Shown: positions 9,976 to 22,100, numbered from the stretch's first letter. The stretch is DNA of 23,107 nt from Kipferlia bialata (GCA_003568945.1 BDIP01000166.1:4488-27594), one strand, 5' to 3'. Numbers and translations: made by a program. Notes: generated from the sequence alone by a model not told the origin.

Positions 9976-12900
9976 TCACTGTGCGGTACTCACTCTCTGA
10001 CTCAGCTTGTGCTGAATGCCCTCTACCCTCCTCTCCCTCGGAGCCACACCTATTGTGGGCATTACCTCGCTATGGTGGTCCCTGGACGCCTCTACCTCCC
10101 ACCTCTCTCTGTTCTCCCACACCTGCTCCAAGAGTAGGTGGGCCAGCACCCCTGTTGTGCCAAGGCTCCTACCACCGAAGATTAGGACTGCATTGAGGAA
10201 GGGTATCACATGGGTGTCTGTATGAGATACTTGGACCCTGGCGACAGCTGTCTCCGGGGCCATTCCCCTGGCTATCCTGGTGCTAGGCACTGTTAGACCG
10301 GCATCAACCTCAAGTATACCAGAACAGTGTTCCTCACGCCACAGGGAACGGGCAAATCGCTCCGTAACCTATGATGAGACAAACGGCGGATTCCAATGAA
10401 GAGAGTCATTCACTACTCCAGTCATAAGTGAGGTTGCCTATACCTTCCAGTGTCTCATGCTGTAACTCAGTGACCCAAGCACTGTGAGACCTTGCATCAC
10501 AATCTTCTGAGCATGACCTGAGGGGTTACTGCGGAGCAATGATAATGATACACTTGGCAATGAAACTACAACACGTATTCATACTGTTATTGTACCTATT
10601 CTTGAATCGGGCTCCGTTAGAACACTAGGGGCCAGGCCCTGTAGTGTCACACACTTCCCCCCAGGGGAGAAGGGTGCCAGCCTTGGGAGCTGGTAAGTAA
10701 TGGCACTTGCAGTGGGTGGGTGAGTGCCCACAATGCAGTCACTTGCTAGCTCTAGGTTCTCCACCGTGTAAGCAAACACCATATTGCGTGCAAGAATGTA
10801 TCTCAAGAGAGCTGCAGCCTGTTATTGGGAAAGACTATACTCAGTAGCTATGGAGTATTGTTCTCCTACCTGTTGCTTTCTGGGGCACACCCTACCCTGT
10901 ACGACAGTTAGGGGGTGGTCTGTGCCGCGTAGGTAGTCTAGGGTGAGGCCTGGGTGGTCCAAGTCCTGTGCCACAGATGCCAGCATCACCAGTAGGAGGC
11001 AGGGAGAGGGCAGCAGCACACGCCCCACTGGTACTCTGTGCATGTAGCCACTGGCCAGTATGACCAGCTGTAATGAGTCTAGGGCACGGGCCCCATTGTG
11101 GAAGGGGTTCCGCCGGTGCAGTCTTGTGTGAGAAAGCAAAGTGGCGTTCAGATAGCTGAGTACGTGTTCAGTATTTATCGTTTAGAGAAGTAAATACAGT
11201 GTTTCTACTTCACCTGTGTATTGCCAGAGTCACCTTGACCAGCGCTCTGAAAGACAGCTGCTCAACGAAGGGAGGGCACTGGTTGTCGTGTAGGAATGCA
11301 TACAGAAGTAACCAACCAAAGCTAAAGCCGCCCATCTTTGCAGCAAAGTCATGAGCGTTGAAAGCTGTGTTCGTGACGCTTGACTGTAGGAGTTCGCGAG
11401 ACTCCTTTCGTGCTGTCTGTAAAACACTTGCTTGAGGTATTTTCATATACTACATATATGTTCGAATTCTTACCTGTTAGCCGCTGAAATCCAGCTATGA
11501 TCATGTCAGTGCCGGACTCGCATGTGACAAGTGAGTAGTATGGACGGAACAGGGACCGAGGGAGGGATACTGGAGGGGACCCGCGGATGGCATGGGGGGA
11601 GGTCATCAGGTACCTCTTGATACTTCTAAGTGTACGGGTCTTGCCAGAAGGTGCCTTGACCCAACACCCAATGGAAGGGGCTGTAGGGCACTGCCTGGCA
11701 CAGGTGTATCTAGAGGAGTGAAGCACATGCACATCAATACTGTCCCTATGTAGTGTGTCACACTCAACAGTCCCACTGGAAACACGATGGGAATCCACAC
11801 TGGGTTGGTAGCCGTTAAGTGCATCCCTAAGGGGAGCATTGCGAGCCTCAGTCTCCGTGTGCCGGAGCGAAGCCGCAGATGTAGGGGTGATTGAGTTAAG
11901 AAGCTTCTCTGAGTATCCAGCGATCATTGTGGGTTTTCCCATATCGTCCCACTGCACCGCCGACCTGATGTGAAACAGGTGCTACATATGCGTAACCGCG
12001 TAGATATCCTATAACTTACCCGACTGTTCTCATCTTGGCGTAAATGGCGACGCCATCCTTGCATCGCACCATCTGTTGGTACTCCACACAGAGCCTGGTG
12101 TCCCCAGTCACAACACTCCTGACACAGGTCAATACCTGATGTTAGCATCTGGATATATAGTCAGGGGGACTCGGGAATTCCCTCAAATCTACCATAGGCT
12201 GTTGCATCGATAGACCCATACCCTGTGGACATCCTGAGGGTGAATGTTCCTTGGGAATGCCTGGACCTCAGCCTCCTCAGCCTGTGCCGACTTGATCCCC
12301 AGCAGGTCTAGCCAGGATCGATACATATACACCCTTACACAGTGACCCTCAAGAGATCCTGATGTTACTTTTCGATAATGTGGATCACGTGACGAATATT
12401 GCTTCATATGAGTCTTCTATAGCAATCCCGTGTACCTGCACTAACAGACAGGTGGAAGCTGCACCGAAGGGGCCTTGCGTTATCCAGGGAGTTCATAATT
12501 GGCGTTGCTTTGTCGAACCCTAAGACTTCGGTACTCAGTGTGCATGTGATGTGGTGAGATATACAGTGAATATCGCAAGGGACACCCGAAATGGTATATG
12601 TATTACGCTCTATGTACTATTGATGCTCGAGTATTATTGACAGGCGTACATACCTATGTCTTTGCATGTAATCGGAGGGAGGTGCCCCAAGCCAGAGTGG
12701 CATGTACATGTCGCTAGATACTGTCGTGGACTGTGTGGTACGCGAGGTGGAGCTGGTGTCACACTCTGCAAAGGTACTGGCAGTGTATGCACTAGTCTGA
12801 GGGCTAAATAGAGGACTGCTCTTGGGACTTGAAGACTCAAGCACACAGTGGAGGTCTAGGTCTTCCAAGAGCTGTGAGGTGTCCGTGTAGCTGTCAGATA

Positions 12901-14528
12901 CGTCTGACACGCAAGGGCTCTTGCTCAGATCAAGGCTGAACTGGCGCACTTCGGCCGTGGGTCTTCGTGGTAATGTACTTGGCTGGTGGCCTGGGAGTAA
13001 GACTATATGATGCTGCTAGTATTCTGTATACTTAGTAATAGTAAACTTACTATGTATTGATACCTATTGCGATGGACCCCACAAGGCATGCCTTCTCATT
13101 CACTGCAGTGTCTGTGTACAGTGACCTCCTGATGAGAGATGAGCACAAGTGCCGCAGACGTCGTCTGTATGGCAAGAACCTTGGGTCACCCACTAAGCCC
13201 TGGGTATAAGAGGTATTTGTGATGTGTGTGCAATAGGATTCAATGGGTTAGAAACCTATTCATGATGCCTGCAAATCACCTGTAGTATGTCAAGGATGTC
13301 GTCTGCAGCCACTGATACTGGACTAAGAGAATTGTCGTAGGGTGTGGTCCCCTGGCCACAGCAGTGGGAGGAGTCACACGCTGCCAGAGGGGGAAGCATC
13401 CGAGAGACGCTGTCTAACACAACGTCGCGTAGAATGTCAAATGACAATGCTAAGTGAAGCAGAGCAATAGTGAGTGCTGACACGCCCCTAACCCCACAGG
13501 TGTGACAGTACAGGTGCCTAGATTCTCCAATCCTAGAACCCCTTAGCGTCTGCCACACTATCTCTTCAACCTCTTCCTCTGTAGTTTGACCTTGTGTATC
13601 AGCTGCAGATGGTAGGGTGTCTGTCGTGGCATTCCCTTGCTCCACATCGCTGGTCAGTCTATCATGGATCTCTGAGAGCACAGATGTGTAGCCTCGGCCA
13701 GCGTTACCACTGGATCTGAGCCGTAGGTAGCGGAGGATCTCATGGCTCTGTGTGTTGTGTTTGGTAGGCGGCCCTTCCGTAGATGTGAGGCGGTGTGTCT
13801 GTCTTAATAGGGCAGCAGGAGTGAAGACATGGCACGGCAGCAGACAGAAGACAGAGCCCTCAACAAATACTAAGATGCTAGTGATTGTGGTATTGCCAGC
13901 TAGTGTCGAGGTAGATAGTCCGACAGAGGCAACCAGATGACACAACCCCGCAACGTCACACCATGTCTTACGCGACGACTCTGCCGAGTATGGGGCCGGA
14001 TATTTCTCCTCTATCTTGCAGGGGTTGTCTGGTGCCACTCTTTGACGCTGAGACGTAGATACAGGTGCAGATGGGAGTGTGTAGGAGACTCTCTGCCAGG
14101 CTGGTAAAACGTGACAGGCGACGAAGGCTAGCACTGATGCGATGAGTGACCAGTGTCCTGAGAGACTGGGAGACAGTGCAAGTAGAGTCACACCGAGACA
14201 ATGCAGCCATGGAATAGCATATGGAAGTTGAGAGGAGCCACGACCAGTAATTGACAAGAAGCAGAGGTGGTGGAGGAAAAGAAGTATGGGGAGTGACGTG
14301 CACGTTGTCTGGGAGACCATGTATGCCCACACAGCCACTCCAACACACACAGCCTTCCAGCCCTACAGTAAGAGAGATGGTACCATTTAGGATACTGTAG
14401 AGCTGACTCCCCTCACTTACCCATTACCGTTGGTGTTGAGTGAGACGTGTAATATACAGTGATGCCTACACGCTTCCACATACCTTCATCGTCCTCAGGA
14501 ACCCCCCTATCGGTGATAGAAGCGACAT
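9976..14528 (-). CDS. Multi-pass membrane protein with degenerate cyclic nucleotide phosphodiesterase domain
   Basis: Minus-strand exons in order: 14528-14484, 14362-13280, 13199-13064, 12990-12654, 12533-12436, 12358-12222, 12135-12020, 11964-11474, 11412-11214, 11122-10870, 10818-10596, 10517-10444, 10368-9976. Phases agree throughout, giving 1194 residues. Residues about 19-102 contain three or four hydrophobic segments, with more near 150-205 and 305-345. From about residue 815 the protein aligns with class I PDE catalytic domains: NPFHN (PDE YHN), QDLDHPGLT (PDE HDVDHPGLT), VENLELA (PDE LENHHLA), ARVQVSH (PDE KSQVGF) and ENRERW near the end (PDE EDNREW). Of the PDE4-type metal ligands, the second His of HNxxH is Arg893 and the His of HD is Gln933. 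The segment carrying HCADLSNP is absent. Asp934, His889 and Gln1110 remain. Loss of cAMP/cGMP hydrolysis is inferred. Giardia is known to have a membrane-associated PDE. Confidence 0.8.
13280..14362 (-). other. Exon encoding the hydrophobic N-terminal region of the PDE-like protein
   Basis: This 361-codon exon carries most predicted membrane segments. Examples are the stretches around TSLPILLFLHHLCFLSI, WLHCLGVTLLALSPSL, WSLIASVLAFVACHVL and VSALTIALLHLALSF. A polar, acidic segment with a TEEEVEEIVW motif lies between the hydrophobic groups. The exon starts in phase 0 after a 45-nt first exon encoding MSLLSPIGGFLRTMK. I recognise no channel or sensor family. Confidence 0.65.
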
Positions 14529-15130
14529 TCGGGTGTTAAAGGTACTGCTGCTGGATACTGTTGCCTCTCCGGGGCCTAACTATGGAATGAATAGTGTCCT
14601 TGGTTAGCAGCAACATGGGGTTACAGTAGTCTTGAATCTCCTCTCACAGAGAGACCATACCAGATCCACGCGAAGACATACCTTCAGGAAGCCTATCCAG
14701 TCACGGTGTTGAATATCTAGTGAATATGGTCCCCAAGAAGAGGGATTGAAGTCGTTGTTGTCTGGTCCTCCAGATTCACTGTTGAGCTAGAATGTATCAG
14801 CCATCAATAGGTGTCCCGACTACAGTCCAACCAACACCCCAAGATTCTGCACTACATTGGGTGGGAGGGGGGGGGGGTAGTATGCTGATACTGTGAAGAG
14901 GAGACGTCCCGCTCTGTATCTCGATTAGGCCACTTACATTTTAAGTGGAGTATAGAGAAGAGAGGGTCAAACGTTAAAAGAGCATCTGAAGACAACACCA
15001 ATACACCAGTAGATACCATTCAAATGCAACGAAGCAATTTATGACACTAGCACCACCCACATATCCCAGCTCGGGTGCCTATTAGGGCCGTATAGGAAGA
15101 GATGGGTAGACACTAAACTCAGGGATGAGC
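14529..15130. other. Intergenic region upstream of the PDE-like gene
   Basis: The stretch lies between two minus-strand genes, so it holds the 3' end of the small Cys-rich gene and the promoter and 5' leader of the PDE-like gene. A donor-like 'cctgaag|gtatgtc' on the minus strand ends at 14682 and might be an upstream leader exon. A G run at 14868-14877 is a C run on the minus strand. No coding frame is seen. Confidence 0.5.
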
Positions 15131-15692
15131 TTACTCCTCGGCAACAGCCTCGACCTCAGCCTCGACCTCAGCGACGGGCTCAGCCTCGACCTCAGCCTCG
15201 GTCTCCTCGGCCTGACGTGAGGATAGAACAGAAGAGATGCAGGCGAAGATGCACAAGAGGCGACATGAATCACAATCTAACGGCTGAGGGACAATGAGAA
15301 GCGAAACCCAAATGGCTCCAAGAAGATATATGAGACCACTACACTTGCCACGAATACACCAATATCACACACTTATATGCTCAAGTACACCCGTCAACCG
15401 TTGTCCAAGGAAGACCCTAGTTGACTGCGATACCGATACCTTGCAGCACTTGTGGAAGGGGCAGCAGCACTTGGGAAGGCACTCAGGGTGCTTCTGGTGC
15501 ACGAACACGGCGGCGGCGACGGCTCCGGCAAGGAGGGTCTGGTTGTAAGAGGTAGAAGGAAAGGATACATATTATCTACGCCAAAACAAAATGGAGAAAA
15601 GCCATAATGCAGCAAAACCGTGAATGATTTCCAACTAAGACAAAGAGAGCAGAGAAACGTACGATAGCGGCGATAGTCCTGCAGTGGCGCAT
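15131..15692 (-). CDS. 69-residue Cys-rich peptide with hydrophobic N-terminus and acidic tail
   Basis: Three minus-strand exons, 15692-15663, 15538-15440 and 15211-15131, join in phase 0 to 69 residues and a TAA. Residues about 8-22 are hydrophobic (IAAITLLAGAVAAAVFV), either a signal peptide or an anchor. Next come HPECLPKCCCPFHKCC, with six Cys and two His, and a 26-residue tail built from AEVEAE-like repeats. Codon use is strongly GC3 (GCC, GTC, GAG, AAG), more so than in the neighbours, which suggests high expression (inference). The acceptors cctcttacaaccag and cctcacgtcag fit the local consensus. The ATG directly follows 'gagttacag', itself acceptor-like, so a leader intron or a missed upstream exon is possible. 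Metal binding or a disulfide-rich secreted role are both guesses. Confidence 0.65.
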
Positions 15693-16113
15693 CTGTAACT
15701 CTTCAAAAGACGCTACTGCAGTCAAGCAACACCCTTTCTTCAAAAACACAAAAACCTGATTCAGAAGGGGTTCATCTCGAGAGGACAGTCACTTGGGTCT
15801 CTTGGGAAGCAGCCTACAGCCGCGTACCCGTCACTGCAAGTACTATCAGGGGATATTCAGGTATTACTCGTGACATTAAGTGTGATTGAGAGAGAGAGCC
15901 CTGAGTGGAGGAATGAGTTGCTCGAATGACTGATGGTAACTCCTAGAGTGGCTGTGTGATAGTGTTGATGTGCAATGTGTTGACACCACCTGATGGTGTG
16001 ACACATCCTTCTAGTACGTTCACTGCCTGAGTGGTGAATATGCCCCCCCCCCCCCCATAACTCCAGGAGGCGTCCCTCTGCTACGTGTATCCTAGCAGTA
16101 GGTGCATAGGTGC
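15693..16113. other. Divergent intergenic (promoter) region
   Basis: The small Cys-rich gene runs left and the coiled-coil gene runs right from this stretch, so both promoters must be here. It has a poly-C tract at about 16043-16057, a purine run at about 15889-15898, and an A-rich patch near 15750. No TATA-like element stands out, and no coding frame joins either gene. Confidence 0.55.
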
Positions 16114-16115
16114 AT
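16100..16115 (+). repeat. Tandem 8-bp repeat over the start codon
   Basis: Two copies of aggtgcat lie back to back, and the second supplies the first two bases of the ATG at 16114. The repeat supports no second start, because the first copy is followed by 'a', not 'g'. It is probably incidental, though it could matter for initiation. Confidence 0.6.
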
Positions 16116-19100
16116 GGTATCACCAGCCCCAGGGACCCCTGGCACCCAAAAGCTCTTGCAGGTATCCTTTATTCATGTCCCTTACCATAAGTCACCGTCT
16201 GCGTATGAGTACTGTCCTATATTCTCCCTCAATGATACACTAACTGTGCCAGGCCGAGAACACCCGGCTGAGAGATGAGCTCAGCATAGCCACCAACCAC
16301 CTGGGGCAGCTCCTGGAAGCAGGTGGGTTAGGCCACCCTCTATGATTACGCATATGTACCCCCCCCCCCCTCTCCTCCTCCCCCCTCTCTGACTGATAGG
16401 CGCTGCCCCTGTGTCTGCTGCCGTTCTGTCTGACAATGCGTGTCTGAGGCAGAGGTGCATGCAGTTGGAAGGCATGCTCGAGTCAGCGGCAGAGGAGTAC
16501 GGGGGCATGGTGGACGGGGAGGTAGGGGCACAGTGACTGTGTGCGTGTACATCCCCACCTACTTACCTCAGGTCACATACGTACTTACCTTTACTATACT
16601 AACCTCAGGTCACGTCCATGATGCGTGCCGCCCAGGTTGCTGTGGAAGGGGCAGGGCAGGAGAGAGACAGACAGGCAGTCCTCGTGGCACAGCTAGTCAG
16701 GTATAGTACATGATAATCCATAACTCCTTGACCCCTTCCACTTCTATGACACCCGACTCTCTCTCTCTCTCTCTCTCTGACCCTCTAGGCAACGAGATGA
16801 GCTACAGGCCAGATACACCCAGCTGGAGAGAGACTCTGAGGCAGCTGCCAAGGTGTACCAGGAGAGAGCGGCCTCTGCCTCTGCCTCCCTTGCTGAGACT
16901 GAGGCATCGACAGTGCCCGTGGAGGAGGTGGGGGGCACATAGAGAGTGTGTTATGTCAACCATGATCCGATATCCCTCCCCCCCTCTCATATGTCAGGTC
17001 AACACCCTTCTGGCCGAGCTGGATGGACTGCGGGCAGAGCGCACACGGCTTAGGTACACTGACTCAGACGCTGTCTCTCTCTCTTCAACTGCAACCCCCC
17101 ATTCACCCCTAGTGTAGCTGCCGAGGATGCCTCCCTCGCTGTCTCTCTCTCTCTCACTCTGTCTGCTGCTTTCCTTCTCTTTACTTTTAGGATAGCTGCC
17201 GATGCGTCCCTTGCCTTGACCATCTCTCTCTCTCTCTCTCTCTCTCCCTCCGCCTTGACCCCAGGATAGCTGCCGATGCCTCCCACAGGGATATGGTCAG
17301 GGCACAGGCCGAGGGGCAGAACGCACAGGACGCCATGGAGACACTGAGGGGGAGGGTCGAGAGACAGGTGGGGGAGGAATAGAGGGGAGGTGTGGGTGTA
17401 TCGATATGACCTCTCTCACGATAGGAGAAGGCCCTGTCCCGCGCCACCCGGAGGATGGACGGAGACGCAGCAAGGTATGAGTAGCGATGGTTAGTGACAG
17501 TGGGAAGGTACACACTCTCTGTATGCCTCTTCCTCCTAACTCCCAGGATATCCAGCCTTGAGGCAAGAGAGGCAGAGGTGCAGGCCAGGGAACAGGCACT
17601 GGCAGAGGGGGAGGCACAGAGGGAGAGAGAACTCCAGGCACTCAGGGCCAGGGTACAGGTCCAGCAGGTATAGTGCATGGTGTGAGGGATGGGTATGCGG
17701 CTCTCTGTGTCTTTGAGGTGAATTGTCGATAGTTGTGTATCTCCATACACCCCTTTGTATCACTGATACTGATGCCAGGCAAGGGATGCCAAGGGGGATG
17801 CTGAGAGAGAGAGGGACGTCGTTGTGGCACTGGAGAGGATGGAGGGGCTCCTGAGCACCACTCGGTATGGGATGACTATCCATATACCTGCATACTTACC
17901 CATGCCTCCTCACCCCCTAGCACCCGTCATGCCGCACAGACCCTGGCCCTCACCCAGGAGGCAGGGGTGCTCAGGAAGGCACTCGCAGAGGTGGGGGCTT
18001 CACATGCATTGTGGTATTCATTCCAATCTATACGTATTCGCTTCTCTTACACTACATTATGTGTATTACTACGTGTCTAGATAACTCCCCTCACCCTCAG
18101 GCCAAGGCTGAGATTGGAGCTCTCTCTGTCACCAGAGACTCTCTGTTGTCGAGGAGTAGGTTGGTGTATTACTTGGCACTCGTATCGTGGTTTCATTTGT
18201 CTCGCATTATTCTTCTCTTCCTGTTTCGACTTTCTCATCCATAGGGTTTTACATGGAGAGAGGATGGCTGAGAGAGAGAGAGTCGAGGGAGAGAGGGAGA
18301 GAGAGAGGGAAGGAAGAGTCAGAGAGACAGAGAGAGCAGACGCACTCGAAGTGGAGCTGATAGGTATTCTGCATGTACTGTTCCATATATAGTTGTGTGT
18401 TTGGTGTTGCTGTATCTGGTCGTGACATAGATTCTCTGAGGGTGTATGCATTGGTGAGTGTCTCTTGCACGGTCACCACTGCCTCACCCCCAGGCTACAA
18501 GGAGAGGGAGCTGGAGCTGACCAACACCATCGAGGCCATCGCTGCCCCAGACAGAGAGGCAGAGATTGGGAGGCTGGCACAGCTGCTGGAGAGAGAGAGA
18601 CAGGCCAGGGAGGACGACAGGGCTGAGGCAAAGTATGACAGGTACTGGGGCAGCTGTTCTTAATGTCTATTTCCCTACAGTACCCTCTATAAGCTAGATA
18701 CCGTATTGACTTAGCCTAACTGTAGGGATGAGCTGTCACAGCACCTAGCTGATGCTGAGAGGCGGTGCGACTCCTACATAGAGTCCATGGATGCCCTGGA
18801 GGCCGAGAGAGACATTCTGGTGGACCAGGTTAGTACAGACTGACCCCCACTCTCCTAATCTCTCTCACCCCCCAGGTAGCTTGTCTCGAGCTGTCTCTCT
18901 CCCGGTCGGCGTGTGAGTGTGGCACTGCACAGGCACAGGCAGCACAGGCAGAGGGGGCCCTGGGGGTCGCTAGGTGGGTTGCATGTTTGTATGTATCCAA
19001 CATATGAATTGTAAGTGTTGTGATATTGTGCATGTACCTCCCACTCCTCCTCACCCCCAGGGCTGAGACAGAGAGTGCCCTGGCAGACATGGATGCTCAG

Positions 19101-22100
19101 AGGGCAAGGTACGATGGGTCGCATGTGTCAGTGTCTCCTCAAGCACTTGTCCTACCCTTATGCCCCCACCCCCATACCATCACTTACCCACAGACATGCC
19201 AGTGAGCGTGATGCCTGGAGGGACTCCGAGGACCAGTATGTACTGGCAGCCTCGGTCACAAAGGTACAGGGTTTCGCTATGTATACACAGTGCACTATAG
19301 ATGCTCCCTTCCCCATGTCCGCTGTCTCCCTTTTGTGTCTCCCCTCTTACCCCCAGGCCCAGCTGAGCAATGCCGCAGCAGAGAGAGAGAGGCTGGTACA
19401 GGAGAGAGACAGGTCTGCCTCTGAGGTTGACAGACTGTCATCCGAGGGGGCACAGCTCAGACAGCAGCTGTACACAGCACAGGAGGAGGCGAGGTGGGGT
19501 ATACACCTGTATACATGTTCATCTATCAGTAAGTGGTTATGTGTATTTCTTTACCACTTCGAAATTTTTCTGTCTGACCCCAGGGAGAGTGCGGCCACCC
19601 TTGAGCGTGTCTCCCTGTCCCACACCCACTCCGAGGCAGACATGGCCCAGCAGATACAGACACTAGAGGCACAGGTGGGGTCAAGCCATAGATATACAAA
19701 TGTATATATATATATAGAGAGAGAGGGATACAGACACTCGAGGTACAGGTGGGGTCATACCACTGCTATATGTACTGAGTGCACACATTTGCTATGCATG
19801 CCTTCTGACTCCAGGTTGCCTCCCTGACTGAGCACAACGACTGTCTCTACCTGTCGTGTGCTGACAGGCTGAGCGATGCCCACGAGATGTGTGCTCTCGA
19901 GAGGGACAGCCTGAGGCAGAGGGTGGGTAGGCACGAGGCAGAGGCCAAGACACAGAGGGAGAGGGCAGACACGCTGGAGGCAGAGGTGGGTGGAGAGATG
20001 TACATGTGTAGTTCTGCTCTTGACTGTGCACTCACCCCTAGGTCTCTGCCCTCCGTCTGTCTGCCAGGGTCAGTGCCGCCTCCGATGCCCTCAGGACTGA
20101 CTGTGTAGCCATGAGGGGGGTCATAGAGGGACTCAGGGAGGAGAGGTGGGTATTCACGATATAGTTACATGTCATTTGTACAGTATCATCGTCTCACCCC
20201 TCAGAGACGCTCTGCTTGTCCGTGTGGAGCAGGGGGAGAGTGTGGTGAGGAGACAGAGCGAGGCCGCGCTGACCTCTCTGAGGGAGGAGGGGGAGAGGGA
20301 GAGAGAGAGGCTGAGGGTGGATGCTGAGGCTGCCGTGGCTAGAGAGAAGGCTGTGTGTGCCGAGGTCAGCCAGACACTCAAGGGACAGGTACGATTCTAT
20401 GTACTAGTAGTGTTTTTGTGTAAATGGTTTATCCTTCTATTCTTTCATGTTGTCTTACCCCAGGTTGCTGCTAGAGATGCGGAGCTGGTGCTACTGAGAC
20501 AGAAGCAGGCTGAGGCAGAGAAGGTGAGGGGGAGCTAGATATGGTGACTGTGACGATGGCTATATGTGGACTGTGTATATATGCTCCTATAGAGTCCCCC
20601 AGTCTCTTACCCCTAGGCCCTAGCTACTCTGAAGAGAGAGACTGTGACTGAGAGAGAGAGGGACACCAAGGCGAGGGACCAGGAGAGAAACGAGCAGAAG
20701 GAGGAGGCGCGGTTTATGAAGGCTGCTGCCGCTCTGTCCTATGCATGCCTTGACCAGGTTGGTCTCTTTCCCTCTCTCTCTCTCTGTACAGAAGTATAAC
20801 CCCCCTAACCCCCCCCCCCCACTGACCCCCCAGACCTCCCTGCGTCTGGAGTCTCTGCTGTCCCAGGCCAGAGAGGTGGAGCAGATAAGGGAGGGAGAGA
20901 GACAGGCACAGGAGGAGAGACAGGCACAGCACAAGGTGGGGGGCACTCATGTGTATGGGTGTGATACTGCAACCATTCTTCTCACTCTTCAGGCTGCTAT
21001 GCAGGGTCTGTCCAATAAGGGTCCAGCCCATGCCAAGGTGGCAGATCTTGAGAAGCAGGTATTGCAAGAGTGGGAGAGATATGTATATGTGACTGGTGCG
21101 ACCTTGCCCTGACTCTTACACCCAGCTGAAGCTGCTCCACAAGAACAACCAGAGGCTGCAGAACCAGGTCTTGTCTCTAAGGTGGGTCCAGTTATTGCGT
21201 AACTCCAACAAGGGCAACACTAGTCCCCCTCACTTCAGGCATACCAAGCAGGCTGCCCCAGGTACTCTGCCTACCCCCACCCCTGCCGCTGCACCAGCTG
21301 TGGCCAAGGCTACCCCAGTCAAGGCCCCTACTGCTATAGCCAAGGGCAAGGTTGTGCCCACACAGCCCCCTACTGGCAAGGCTAGTGCACTCAGACCCCA
21401 GGTGCCAGGCTCAGCTGCCAAGGCCACCCCTTCTAGTGTGCCAGGCATGACTAAGGGTATAGCTAAGGGTGTGACTAAGGGCAAGGGGGCCGCCATAGCC
21501 AAGCCCACCCCCAAGGCACAGAAGGGGACTGCCCAGCTGGGGAAGGGGGCAGGGAAGAGGCCTGCCAATGCACCCCAGACTGTCAAGCAGGTACCTACAC
21601 ATATACCCTACTGCTCTGCTCCAATGATACTCACTCCACTCACCCCTAGGTTGTGCAGGCCCTGGTACCAGGCATGGGTAAGGCCCCCACCCCCATGTCT
21701 CAGAAGGGCGTGCAGGGGAAGGGGAAGGCACAGACACAGGCTCAGAGGCCTGTCAAGAAGACCTCTGCCCCTGCGGCCAAGAAGGGTGCAGCACCTAAGC
21801 AGGCCGTGGTACCCGGCAAGAGACCAGCATCACAGGTCAGGGGCTGACTCCTTATCTATCCATATATCTCTGTTCGTGGTGCGAGGTGTCTCACCTCTTC
21901 CTCATCTCCTCACCTTACTCCTACTCACCCCCAGGTCTCTTCCGGCCCCCAGGCCAAGAGGCCCCAGGCCACCCCAACTGCCAAGGGTAGTGCCGCAAAG
22001 GTCAAGCCCGTCACTAAGGGTGCAGTTCAGGTTAAGAAGGGTGCTGTGCCCCAGAGACCCAGTGTCAAGGTCACTCCCAAGGGCAAGGGGGGAGTGACAG

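Noticed and set aside
12136-12148. Acceptor before atgctaac in the PDE-like gene
   Set aside because: It makes an open exon, but its phase leads to a stop in the next exon; the acceptor at 12136 restores the frame across both.
13968-14348. 126-codon ORF in another frame of the same strand
   Set aside because: The overlapping 361-codon frame has correct phase at both ends and a matching first exon.
14682-14700. Alternative first exon end (cctgaag before gtatgtc) upstream of the PDE-like gene
   Set aside because: I see no ATG linked to it in phase with the next exon; at most it is a leader exon.
17113-17140. Copy 1 of the triplicated unit as a coding exon
   Set aside because: Its 28 nt change the phase so the exon at 17265 would be misread; copy 2 has no GT donor.
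21230-21586. Hydrophobic minus-strand ORF of 118 codons
   Set aside because: It is the complement of the Lys/Ala/Pro-rich tail; the Gly/Val/Leu richness follows from that composition.
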